NCBI GenBank assembly: GCA_905480335.1
Contig: CAJQPY010000001.1
Coordinates: 1 to 47,214 of the forward strand
Length of the DNA: 47,214 nt
Direction of reading: 5' to 3'
Source of the DNA: an uncultured Ilumatobacter sp.
GTDB lineage: Bacteria > Actinomycetota > Acidimicrobiia > Acidimicrobiales > Ilumatobacteraceae
Shown: positions 27,660 to 35,461 of the stretch, piece after piece
How positions within the stretch are numbered: position 1 is the first letter of the stretch
Layout: every line of letters starts with the position of its first letter
Translations under genes and position numbers: made by a program
Notes under the pieces: model-generated
Database searches by the model: none
What the model was told of the DNA's origin: nothing
What the model saw: only the letters and a program-made list of their open reading frames with translations

Positions 27660-29341
27660 GTGACGATGCCCTGGACGCATTCAGCGCAGCGCCCGTCGAC
27701 ACCCCGTCGCGCGACGAGAAGATTGAACCGACGAAGGCACAGATTGACGACACGCCAACCGAATCCGCCCCGTCCTATGGCATTCTGACGAAGCGTAAGC
27801 CACTCTGGTGGCACCGCCATCTGGAATCCGAGGAGCGACACCGCATCCTTGCCGAGCTCGGCATCAAACGACAGCCAGGCTGGGGCTTTCGGTTCTCGAC
27901 GATGCTCGCCCTCTCGGTCATCGTCGCCGTGATGGGCATGTCAGCCGACTCTGCTGCCGTGGTAATCGGCGCGATGCTGCTCGCACCGTTGATGCAGCCG
28001 GTACTGGCAGCAGCTGCCTGTATCGCTATGGCGCTGTTCCGAAAGTCCCTCACAGCTGCAGGTCACATCCTCTTCGCGTCGATCGGAGCGATCGCACTGG
28101 CCTATGTGCTGTCGGCGCTGTTCGTCAACGGTGACCTCCCGAGCGAGGTCACGAGCAGGACTGCGCCTGATATCCGCGACCTCGTCGTTGCGCTTGCTGC
28201 CGGCACGGCGGGCGCCTACGCAACGGTGCGCACCGACGTGTCCTCGTCGCTTCCTGGCGTTGCGGTGGCCGTGGCACTCGTGCCACCGATCGCGGCAGTC
28301 GGCATCACCCTCGAAACTGGCAACGAGACCCTCGCCCGCGGTGCGCTGCTGCTGTACGCGACCAACCTCGCCGCCATCGTCTTCGCAGCGCTGATCGTTT
28401 TCGTGGCAACAGGCTTTGTGCCACCGCGGCGCCTTGCGACGACATTTCCGCGGACGGCTGCCGTTTCGGCAATCGTCGCGCTGACGGTGATCGCAATTGC
28501 CGTCCCGCTTTACCGAGCGTCGGTGTCGGCTGCCCAGGACACGGACCGGGAGTTGGAGGCGAAGGCAATTGTCGACAACTGGCTCGGTCAGATCAAGCCC
28601 GCCAATACCCCGACCGTCGCATTCAACAATCAACGCATCCTCGTGCGTGTTCGGAGCTTCGAGGACCCGGTCGACGACCAGCCGTTGACCGAAGCTCTTC
28701 AACTGCAGTTCGGTGACGACCGAATCGTGTCATTGGAGTGGGAGAAGCTGGCACGGTTCGAGACCACGACCACGATCGCACCGACCACGACAGTTTTGAC
28801 TGGTGCCGAACGGTTAGCCGATGACGTTGAGAAAATCATCGACGAGTGGTTGCAGGACGGCGATTTCGACGGTGTCCGCCGAGTCGACGCATTGATCATC
28901 GGTGATGGTGTCGTCCGCATCGACGCCAGCGGCGCCGGGAACTCACCACCAATCGAAGATCTCACGACGCGACTCGATGCTGCACTCGACGAGACGCTTG
29001 AGGTCCAGCTGACTTGGGTCGAGCGACGCAATGTCACTTCCGACGCTGGCCCGACGGCCGACGAACTGCTCGAGGAGCAGATCGTGGTCATCTCCGAGGA
29101 GTGGGCACGCGCCACCGACGTCACCGTGCTCGACGTCGCCTACGACGGGCTCGACGCAGTAATCCAGCTCGCCGCCGAGACGCAACCAGACGCAACCGAC
29201 TTCGTCAATGACGTCGAAGCGCTGTTACCCGACGAGGCAGGCGTGCGGGTTCTGTTCATCCGTCGGCTCGACATCACCACCACGACCACCACTACTACGA
29301 CCACCACCTCCCCAACATCAGCGACGGGCACGCTGCCTTGA
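27656..29341 (+). CDS. DUF389 membrane protein with three C-terminal repeats
   Basis: A 561-aa protein. Residues 1-75 are cytoplasmic and hydrophilic. Residues ~80-290 form the DUF389 membrane domain with about six helices and the signature SADSAAVVIGAMLLAPLMQP (97-116). After the last helix come three units of similar pattern, about 301-365, 390-458 and 473-538. Each has a helix with a conserved W (IVDNWL, IIDEWL, ISEEWA), two strands, a second helix and a final strand. Thr-rich linkers separate them and the protein ends in a run of 11 Thr. Function of the family is unknown. GTG 27656 has GGAG upstream and a GTGA overlap, better than the ATG at 27638. Confidence 0.88.
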   Translation: MSDDALDAFSAAPVDTPSRDEKIEPTKAQIDDTPTESAPSYGILTKRKPLWWHRHLESEERHRILAELGIKRQPGWGFRFSTMLALSVIVAVMGMSADSAAVVIGAMLLAPLMQPVLAAAACIAMALFRKSLTAAGHILFASIGAIALAYVLSALFVNGDLPSEVTSRTAPDIRDLVVALAAGTAGAYATVRTDVSSSLPGVAVAVALVPPIAAVGITLETGNETLARGALLLYATNLAAIVFAALIVFVATGFVPPRRLATTFPRTAAVSAIVALTVIAIAVPLYRASVSAAQDTDRELEAKAIVDNWLGQIKPANTPTVAFNNQRILVRVRSFEDPVDDQPLTEALQLQFGDDRIVSLEWEKLARFETTTTIAPTTTVLTGAERLADDVEKIIDEWLQDGDFDGVRRVDALIIGDGVVRIDASGAGNSPPIEDLTTRLDAALDETLEVQLTWVERRNVTSDAGPTADELLEEQIVVISEEWARATDVTVLDVAYDGLDAVIQLAAETQPDATDFVNDVEALLPDEAGVRVLFIRRLDITTTTTTTTTTTSPTSATGTLP

Positions 29342-29967
29342 TCGAACTCAGCGATCACCCGACTACGTCCGACCCCGCCGCATTTGCCGGGGCCGACCAT
29401 CCGTTGCGTCAACTGACGCGAGCACAGGCGTTCGGCGAACCCTGGACCGAGCACGATGCTCTCCGGGTACAGAAGATTTTCGACGAGCGAGCAGCCGCAT
29501 GGAGCGAAGATCACGTTGACCCGATCAAGGCAGCCCCGGTCGACGATGCGCTCGACCGGGGCCGCGTGCCGCTGGACGGCGCCTGGCTCGAAGTGGGCTC
29601 GGGGACGGGCGCTGGCGCTCGCGTTCTGGCACCCCGCGTCACCCGACTCGTCTGCACCGACCTTTCCGAGCAGATGCTGCTCCATGCGCCCGACCTTGCG
29701 CCGCGCGTGAGAGCGGACGCAAGCGCGTTGCCGTTCGCCGACTATCACTTCAACGCAATTTTGGTGATCAACATGCTGCTGTTCCCCAGCGAGATCGATC
29801 GGCTCCTTCGAAGCGATGGTGTCTTAGTCTGGGTGAACACACTCGGTGACCAGACGCCGATCCACTTGCCGCCGGCCGACGTGCTCGGGGCGCTGCCGGG
29901 CCAGTGGTCGGGCATCACCGCCCGAGCCGGAACCGGTTTCTGGTTGACTGCCCGCCGCCGCTTCTGA
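29338..29967 (+). CDS. class I SAM-dependent methyltransferase
   Basis: A 209-aa Rossmann-fold methyltransferase with motif I LEVGSGTGAGARVL, motif II TDLSEQML, an acidic DASALPFADYHFNAILV region and a post-motif strand DGVLVWVN. This is the Methyltransf_11/UbiE-like pattern. The TTG start at 29338 overlaps the DUF389 stop (TTGA), making it the fourth gene in a chain of four-base overlaps. The substrate is unknown. Its 3' end faces the convergent SDR gene 29 bases away. Confidence 0.85.
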   Translation: MIELSDHPTTSDPAAFAGADHPLRQLTRAQAFGEPWTEHDALRVQKIFDERAAAWSEDHVDPIKAAPVDDALDRGRVPLDGAWLEVGSGTGAGARVLAPRVTRLVCTDLSEQMLLHAPDLAPRVRADASALPFADYHFNAILVINMLLFPSEIDRLLRSDGVLVWVNTLGDQTPIHLPPADVLGALPGQWSGITARAGTGFWLTARRRF

Positions 29968-29996
29968 CCACAGCACCTGGTGACGACTGCACGTAA

Positions 29997-30962
29997 TCAG
30001 ATCGCGGCGAGCAACGTCATCGACCGATCCCACAACGCTGCGGCTCGGTCGGGGTCGACCGCATAAGCAAGTACGCCGCCGCTTCCCGCATCGTCTATGT
30101 CGACCACCGGCGCCTCATGACAATCTTCGCAGTAGACCCCGCCACGGTCGGCAAAGATGGAGGTGGTGGCAGCCCAAACAGTCGTGGCGGCACCCTGGGG
30201 GATCGACTTCCAATCGAAACCTGTCGGGTTGCTCTGGGCGATCCGCTCCTGAATCTCGGCGAGCAAATCCGGAGTCATGTGGCGACCGAGGTCGGTGTGG
30301 ATGCCGCCTGGATGCACAGCGAGCGCACGAACGCCGAGCGGCCCGAGCCGCCGCTCGAGTTCGACTGAGAACAAAACGTTCGCCGTTTTTGATGCGCCGT
30401 AGCCACTCCACGGGTCGTACGGCCGCCGCTCGAAGTCGAGGTCGTCAAGGTCGACATCACTGAAGCGATGGCCGGCCGACGACAAGTTCACGATCCGGCC
30501 GCCGCCGTCCTGTGTGAGCAGGTCCATCAGCGGAATGGTCCAGGCCATGTGTCCGAGGTGATTCGTTCCGATCTGGGTTTCGAAGCCGTTTATGGTGCGC
30601 CCGAACGGGGTACACATCACGCCGGCATTGTTGATCAGTAGGTCGAGGCGATCGACCGAGCTCAACACCTCGAACGCAGCTCGCCGACAGCTCGTAACAT
30701 CGGCCAGATCTAACATGACCGTACTCAGCGCTGCATCGGGGTGTCTGGCGCGAATCGTCTGGACCGCAGCATTGAGCTTGTCCTCGCTGCGCGCCGCGAG
30801 GACGACGCTAGCGCCGCGGGCAGCGAGAGAGCGGGCCGTCTCCAATCCGAGGCCACCGGATGCGCCGGTCACCGCGGCCACGCGACCATTGAGGTCAATG
30901 TCGATGAGCACCTCATCGGTCGTCGAGGCTGCGTCGAAGAAGCTCGGGTTCGGGTCGGTCAT
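29997..30962 (-). CDS. short-chain dehydrogenase (retinol dehydrogenase/protochlorophyllide reductase-like)
   Basis: A 321-aa NAD(P)-dependent SDR of the longer type. It has TGASGGLGLETARSLA for the cofactor, LLINNAGVM, a catalytic serine in IVNLSSAGHRF and YGASKTAN as YxxxK motif. The insert and C-terminal part (GRHMTPDLLAEIQERI; YCEDCHEAP) resemble retinol-dehydrogenase-like and WW-domain-oxidoreductase-like bacterial proteins. It diverges from the Rieske oxygenase gene over 68 bp, so the two may share regulation. Confidence 0.9.
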   Translation of the reverse strand: MTDPNPSFFDAASTTDEVLIDIDLNGRVAAVTGASGGLGLETARSLAARGASVVLAARSEDKLNAAVQTIRARHPDAALSTVMLDLADVTSCRRAAFEVLSSVDRLDLLINNAGVMCTPFGRTINGFETQIGTNHLGHMAWTIPLMDLLTQDGGGRIVNLSSAGHRFSDVDLDDLDFERRPYDPWSGYGASKTANVLFSVELERRLGPLGVRALAVHPGGIHTDLGRHMTPDLLAEIQERIAQSNPTGFDWKSIPQGAATTVWAATTSIFADRGGVYCEDCHEAPVVDIDDAGSGGVLAYAVDPDRAAALWDRSMTLLAAI

Positions 30963-31030
30963 GACCGCACGGTAGACGGTTGGCGCGGTTCAGCTCTCCG
31001 CCAGTTCGGTGGGGCCGCGAGACTACTGCG

Positions 31031-32503
31031 ATGACGGCAACGGAGAACGAACGTGTCACCCCAGTCTCGATCGGTACGGCCCGAAGCAGCGGGCCGTCGG
31101 TGCAGGACTTCCTCGCCGTCGACTCTCGGTCGGTACCTGAGTCGCTGCTTGATCACAGCTCGGCGTCCCAGGGCGCGACCGACATCCCTAAATCGCGTTA
31201 CGTCGACGCGGGATTCGCAGAGCTGGAGAACGAGTATCTGTGGGCTAATACGTGGCAGATGGCCTGTATGGAGGTTGACCTGCAGAATCCTGGCGACCAC
31301 GTCGTCTATGACGTTGCCAACCAATCGCTGATCGTGACCCGCACGAAGGACGGCGCGATCAAGGCTTTTCACAATTCGTGTTTGCACCGAGGTACGAGGT
31401 TACGCAGCGACGACGGCCGGGTGGCGTCGTTCCGCTGTCCGTTCCACGGCTGGAAGTGGGACCTTGATGGCAAGCTAATCGAACTGCCTGCCGAGTGGGA
31501 CTTTCCCCAGGTCTGGCAACAACCCGATTCGTGTCTTCCCGAGGCGACGGTGGCCACCTGGCAGGGCTTCGTGTTCATCAACATGGCAGACGACCCACAG
31601 CCATTCGCCACCTATGCCGACAAACTGATCGATCACTTCGACCGCGACTTCGACATGGCCGGGCGCCACCGCGCATTCTGGGCGACGAAGGAGGTTCCGG
31701 CGAATTGGAAGGTGTGTATGGAGGCGTTCGGCGAGGGCTACCACGTCATCGCCACCCACCCACAAATTCTTGAGTTCACAGCCGACGAAAACAGCGAGTA
31801 CTCGATCTGGCCCGACTCGCCGCACGTCACCCGGTTTATCAACGGCTTCGGTGCCCAGAGCCCACATCTTGCGGAGCTCTCACCGCAGCAGGTCGTTGAC
31901 GCCTACATGGCGTTCTCTGTCGGCTCGGCGAAAGGCGAAATCCCCGAGGGGATGCGGGTCGATGTTCCGGCCGATGCCAACCCACGCGCCGTCGTTGCCG
32001 ATCTCTTCCGCCAGGCAATGCATGCCCGCTTCGACGCCGATCTGTCCGATTGCGCCGATACCGAGTTGCTCGATGCCATTCTCTATCACGTGTTCCCGGC
32101 GTTCGCCCCGTGGGCCGGCGTCGGTCAGTCGCTCGTATACCGCTGGCGCCCCGGGTCGACGCCAGACACCTGCTTTATGGATGTAATCCGGCTGGCACCA
32201 AACCCCGATTCTGGCGAGATCCCCGACCCCGCTTCGCATCAGGTGCTCACACTGGACCAGTCGTGGCACGAAGCCGAAGCGATGGGTCAGTTAGCCGATG
32301 TGTTCCAACAGGACATGGACAACCTGCCAAAGGTCCAGGCCGGACTCAAATCGACAGGCAAACGTGGCGTCAGTTTCGGGCTCTACCAGGAGACGCGAAT
32401 GCGAATGCACCATCGCATGATCGACGCCTACATTGACGCCGGCCTTGAAGCTGACGACCGGGACGCCGCCGAACTTGATCGCTGGCGCGTCCCAGCTGAT
32501 TGA
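31031..32503 (+). CDS. Rieske non-heme iron oxygenase, alpha subunit
   Basis: Ring- or side-chain-hydroxylating oxygenase, 490 aa. The Rieske [2Fe-2S] ligands are C117 and H119 in CLHRG and C136 and H139 in CPFHGWKW. The mononuclear iron site is in the stretch MEAFGEGYHVIATHP, with H238 and H243 as ligands. The residue at the position of the bridging aspartate of naphthalene dioxygenase is E235. The ATG at 31031 is used; a GTG at 30980 would add 17 residues. No beta subunit follows, so a homotrimer is likely. The electron donor could be the ferredoxin reductase at 17437-18663, but this is a guess. Confidence 0.92.
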   Translation: MTATENERVTPVSIGTARSSGPSVQDFLAVDSRSVPESLLDHSSASQGATDIPKSRYVDAGFAELENEYLWANTWQMACMEVDLQNPGDHVVYDVANQSLIVTRTKDGAIKAFHNSCLHRGTRLRSDDGRVASFRCPFHGWKWDLDGKLIELPAEWDFPQVWQQPDSCLPEATVATWQGFVFINMADDPQPFATYADKLIDHFDRDFDMAGRHRAFWATKEVPANWKVCMEAFGEGYHVIATHPQILEFTADENSEYSIWPDSPHVTRFINGFGAQSPHLAELSPQQVVDAYMAFSVGSAKGEIPEGMRVDVPADANPRAVVADLFRQAMHARFDADLSDCADTELLDAILYHVFPAFAPWAGVGQSLVYRWRPGSTPDTCFMDVIRLAPNPDSGEIPDPASHQVLTLDQSWHEAEAMGQLADVFQQDMDNLPKVQAGLKSTGKRGVSFGLYQETRMRMHHRMIDAYIDAGLEADDRDAAELDRWRVPAD

Positions 32504-32513
32504 CAGTTCTAAG

Positions 32514-32532
32514 ACCTGGCGTTGGGCCAGGT
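32514..32532 (+). terminator. hairpin after the Rieske oxygenase gene
   Basis: ACCTGG (32514-32519) and CCAGGT (32527-32532) are exact inverted copies around a seven-base loop, 10 bases after the oxygenase stop. There is no T tract, so it is a weak terminator candidate. Confidence 0.35.
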
Positions 32533-32671
32533 AAGCCCATGGCCGCTGCTCACTGGCGACTTATCTCAATGTTCGGCTTTGCGCCTCCGTCAATCACCAA
32601 CGCGTCGCGCTGCCACCGCATTGCTAGACCGATCGAAAATCTAAGTCCAAATAACCAGCGGGGGAACGGCG

Positions 32672-32708
32672 CAAAAAATAAACGCCCCCAGACTACTCCG
32701 GGGGCGTT
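32672..32708 (-). terminator. intrinsic terminator of the cspA unit
   Basis: Read on the minus strand, AACGCCCCC and GGGGGCGTT (32681-32689 with 32700-32708 on plus) form a perfect nine-pair GC-rich stem with a ten-base loop, followed directly by a T-rich run TATTTTTT. It lies 21 bases beyond the stop of the small gene at 32730. This is the only textbook intrinsic terminator I found in the window. Confidence 0.9.
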
Positions 32709-32729
32709 CGTCACGAGCGTGCGAGACAC

Positions 32730-33026
32730 TCAGGCGTCGGCTTGTACCGTCTCTTCCTCACGTGGTTCGGGTGCTTCGCCCAATCCCATTTGGTGGAAAA
32801 TCTCTGCCTTGCGGTACTCAAAGTCCTCCGCTTCGACTTCGCCCGCTGCGAACTTCTCGTTGAGGATGCGGAATTCCTCGAGCAGCGCGTCCTCGTCAGG
32901 ACCGTCGTCTGACTCTTCGGCCTTGGCCGCACTGCGTCCGTGACGAATTGCCTGCTTCTCGGCCTTCCGTTCTTTTTTGCGAAGTTCGCGCTGCCTCTTC
33001 TGGTAACTCTGCGGGCTTGATGCCAT
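32730..33026 (-). CDS. small protein with SHOCT-like motif, downstream of cspA
   Basis: A 98-aa hydrophilic protein. Residues 1-35 are strongly basic (RQRELRKKERKAEKQAIRHG) and residues ~38-50 acidic. Residues ~49-80 (LEEFRILNEKFAAGEVEAED and the following YRKAEIF) resemble a SHOCT motif, with leucine-type spacing and the G-(x)-E-F/Y-K pattern. The C-terminus is acidic. AAGGAGG lies eight bases before the ATG, in the 17-base gap after cspA. It ends at the strong terminator, so it is a genuine gene co-transcribed with cspA. A role in nucleic-acid or membrane binding is only a guess. Confidence 0.75.
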   Translation of the reverse strand: MASSPQSYQKRQRELRKKERKAEKQAIRHGRSAAKAEESDDGPDEDALLEEFRILNEKFAAGEVEAEDFEYRKAEIFHQMGLGEAPEPREEETVQADA

Positions 33027-33043
33027 GCAGAACCGCCTCCTTC

Positions 33044-33247
33044 TCAGATTTCCTTGACGTCGACTGCTTCTGGTCCCTTGCGCCCTGGGGCAACTTCAAA
33101 CTCGACCTTGGCGTCATCGCTTAACGACCGACGACCCGAGCCAACAATGTTGGAGTAGTGAACGAAAACGTCATTGTCGCCCTCGTCCGGGGTGATGAAT
33201 CCGAAGCCCTTCTCGTCATTGAAGAACTTCACGGTGCCAGTGGCCAT
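33044..33247 (-). CDS. cspA: CspA-family cold shock protein
   Basis: A 67-aa OB-fold single-strand nucleic-acid-binding protein. RNP1 is KGFGFITP and RNP2 is DVFVHYS, within the sequence starting MATGTVKFFNDEKGFGFI. It acts as an RNA chaperone. The ATG at 33247 has AAGGAG five bases upstream. The 123 bases between this start and the SWEET-like gene should hold its promoter and 5' leader. It is the first gene of a two-gene unit closed by an intrinsic terminator. Confidence 0.96.
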   Translation of the reverse strand: MATGTVKFFNDEKGFGFITPDEGDNDVFVHYSNIVGSGRRSLSDDAKVEFEVAPGRKGPEAVDVKEI

Positions 33248-33370
33248 TTCAACTCCTTGAGTCCACTGAGTCGATAGGAATGACTCACTTGTGCATTCCG
33301 AGTGTACTTGTGAGACGGTCGATTCGACTCGCGGGGCTCCCAAGACTCCCCAGGAAGCCACCACCAGCGA

Positions 33371-33997
33371 TCAGGCCACCGCCCAACCGGGGCGAACAAT
33401 ACGAAATGGGCGATGGCCGGTCACGGTAAGTCGGGTGAGGATGACAGCTGACATCACCGTGCCCAAGATACCGCCCGCCAGCAGGGCCGGATCGAGCACG
33501 ACTGCGCCGTAGGCCAACCAAATGACCGCCTCAATCCACGCCATGATCCAGGTGCTCGGGGCCAGACCCTCCAGTTCCCGGCTGCGGCAGGCAGCAACGA
33601 CGGCCGGAACGAGTTGCATGCCGTAGCAGAGGCCGATCGCCAGCCCGGCAAGGCGCCATCCTCCCACTAACAGAACCGGGAGCGGCACGATTCCGAGCAC
33701 GAACAGGCCAGCTGCGACGCCTGGAATCGTGGTGCGTCCGGCTGCACGCACGTACGCAACGATGGTCACGCCGTAGAGCACCGCGGCGACGGCCGAGACC
33801 GGAACGAGGCCCCACAATCCCTCGGCAAGGCCATACGCCATCCACCACAGGTTCATCGAGAGGCTCACACCGGCCCACACGCCGGATACGCCGTCAGAAT
33901 TGCGCTGTCGGACAAGACGAGCGGCCTGTGGATAGGCCATCCCTGCGCCCATGATGTTGGCAATGACAAGCATGGCGGTGACGAGTACGGCGGTCAT
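33371..33997 (-). CDS. SWEET-like transporter with two PQ-loop repeats
   Basis: A 208-aa, almost wholly hydrophobic protein. The first triple-helix unit carries GMAYPQAARLVRQRNSDGVS and the second QLVPAVVAACRSRELEGLAP, the two PQ-loop motifs, with a linking helix between (about 93-110). This is the seven-helix layout of full-length SWEET sugar transporters; most bacterial relatives (SemiSWEETs) have one three-helix unit and about 90 aa. GAAGGAGG lies just before the ATG. It diverges from the CGNR-type regulator across a spacer with a direct repeat, suggesting specific regulation. The substrate is unknown; a sugar is expected from the family. Confidence 0.82.
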   Translation of the reverse strand: MTAVLVTAMLVIANIMGAGMAYPQAARLVRQRNSDGVSGVWAGVSLSMNLWWMAYGLAEGLWGLVPVSAVAAVLYGVTIVAYVRAAGRTTIPGVAAGLFVLGIVPLPVLLVGGWRLAGLAIGLCYGMQLVPAVVAACRSRELEGLAPSTWIMAWIEAVIWLAYGAVVLDPALLAGGILGTVMSAVILTRLTVTGHRPFRIVRPGWAVA

Positions 33998-34055
33998 GGC
34001 GACCCTCCTTCGGTGCGGTTAAGTTCTGAATCGCTGTGAGTGATGACTGTTTTAG

Positions 34056-34106
34056 GTTTCACTCCTTACACGATGTGAGGTTCTAACTGTGTTTCACTCG
34101 TTACAC
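34056..34106. promoter_or_regulatory. direct repeats in the SWEET/CGNR divergent spacer, probable operator
   Basis: GTTTCACTCCTTACAC (34056-34071) recurs as GTTTCACTCGTTACAC (34091-34106), 15 of 16 bases identical, with starts 35 bp apart. The pair sits between the divergent starts at 33997 and 34135. Such spacing would place two protein dimers near the same helix face. The CGNR-type regulator encoded next to it is the natural binding partner, but this is inference. Confidence 0.65.
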
Positions 34107-34134
34107 AACTCTGGGCGGCACTACGCTGACGGCC

Positions 34135-34692
34135 ATGTACGTCGCATCAGTCACAGAGTCAGAGCACCGCATCACGCTCGAGGCGATGGTCGACCTCCAC
34201 AACGCACTCGCCGATACACCCACCGCAAATCCCCGCAGCATCCTCGCCGAAGCTGGTTTCAGCCGGGCCCCTGACGCATCGGCTGCGTCGCTGCACCGCC
34301 TTACCGGCCGCATCGAGAACATCGAAGCCTTCCTGGCACAGCTCCCGGATCTCGAAACCGACATGGCGTCAGCGCGGGTCACCGAGGAACTCACCGAGCT
34401 GCCGATTACGCCGTCGATCGTCGATCACGGCGGTGTCGGGCCGCACATCCACTGGACTCCGCCGACGGCCCGATTCGACGACCAGGTGATGGCCGACTTA
34501 ATGATGGCTTTAGCTCACGAAGTGTGCGATAACGGCACGATTCGGTTCGGGATCTGTGCGGCGGCCGATTGCTCGCGACTCTTCTACGACGCAACACGTA
34601 ACCGGTCAAAACGATTCTGCTCTGACCCGCGCTGCGCCAGTCGGACCCATACCGCCGATCACCGGAGACGTCAGTCCGACATGACGTTGTGA
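34135..34692 (+). CDS. CGNR-type zinc-finger (ABATE-domain) putative regulator
   Basis: A 185-aa protein. The N-terminal ~130 residues are helical and acidic and fit the ABATE (stress-induced) region that usually precedes this finger. The C-terminal finger reads CAAADCSRLFYDATRNRSKR, then FCSDPRCASRTH, so four cysteines are kept while the name-giving CGNR is CASR. Members are presumed transcription factors. The ATG at 34135 is near a possible TACGCT -10 box (34122-34127), which would give a nearly leaderless message. It diverges from the SWEET-like gene and probably controls it through the repeats between them. Confidence 0.82.
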   Translation: MYVASVTESEHRITLEAMVDLHNALADTPTANPRSILAEAGFSRAPDASAASLHRLTGRIENIEAFLAQLPDLETDMASARVTEELTELPITPSIVDHGGVGPHIHWTPPTARFDDQVMADLMMALAHEVCDNGTIRFGICAAADCSRLFYDATRNRSKRFCSDPRCASRTHTADHRRRQSDMTL

Positions 34693-34914
34693 CCCGACTG
34701 ACTACCGTGCGCCCTCATAAGGGTTGTGGCCGCAGTGCAATTTGTCATCCGTGTACATCGTCTGCTCAAGCCCGGTTCCGGACTTGTGTACTTCGGTCCG
34801 AACACGCAGAGCAGCCTCAGCGTGGTGTGCCTGGGAGGTCTCAGGGCTGAGTCCTTATGTCTCGATGACGAGACGACTCACGATCACGAGCCTGATCGCA
34901 ACAACGGTCCGACG

Positions 34915-35424
34915 ATGCGCGACACTCGCACCATGTCGCCGCTTCCCGAGGTCCCCCAGTTCGGTGCTCTGCTGCGCAAACACATTCAATCGGTCCCCCC
35001 TGACGCACTGCCTGCGTTTCTAGCCGGGCTCGAACGATCTGCAGCAGAGCGCTACCGCGGCTGGGCCAACGAAATACCTGCGCACGCCGACGACTTGCTG
35101 GGCTGCGCGACGAGCGAGGATCGGATCGCTGAAATCGTGACCGGGCTGTTCCCGATCAGCAGCGAGCTACAAGCACAAGTCGACAAGGCGCTACCTGCGG
35201 CGGTTGCGCTGTACTACGACGTTTTCGCTCCGTACACGCCGACCGAGCAGCTCTACCTCCAGTCGGAGGCGGAGATTCAGGGCTCACAGGCCTGGGTCCG
35301 GATGTCGGAACAGATCACCGACGAGGCGACGCTGGCATCATTACGTGAATGCACCGCACTCGAACTCCGGAGTTCGGTTGCGGCCAAAGCCGTGCTCGAC
35401 GCCCTCGGGTCAACCACCATCTGA
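34915..35424 (+). CDS. unrecognised soluble protein
   Basis: A 169-aa protein I do not recognise. It is mostly helical and amphipathic, with no signal or membrane segment. Notable stretches are PQFGALLRKHIQSVPPDALP, LERSAAERYRGWANEIPAHA and YYDVFAPYTPTEQLYLQSEA. The start is uncertain: ATG 34915 and ATG 34933 are reasonable, while a GTG at 34726 would add 63 residues of unlikely composition. Codon use is like that of its neighbours. It stands alone between the CGNR-type regulator and the convergent PPOX gene. Confidence 0.6.
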   Translation: MRDTRTMSPLPEVPQFGALLRKHIQSVPPDALPAFLAGLERSAAERYRGWANEIPAHADDLLGCATSEDRIAEIVTGLFPISSELQAQVDKALPAAVALYYDVFAPYTPTEQLYLQSEAEIQGSQAWVRMSEQITDEATLASLRECTALELRSSVAAKAVLDALGSTTI

Positions 35425-35461
35425 TAGGTCCAATCGGACGCCGCGCTATCAGCTTCCCAAC

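Noticed and set aside
29276..29311. Thr-codon (ACC/ACG/ACT) triplet run as a possible microsatellite
   Set aside because: It is in frame, uses varied Thr codons and encodes the Thr tail of the DUF389 protein, so it is coding low complexity and not a DNA repeat as such.
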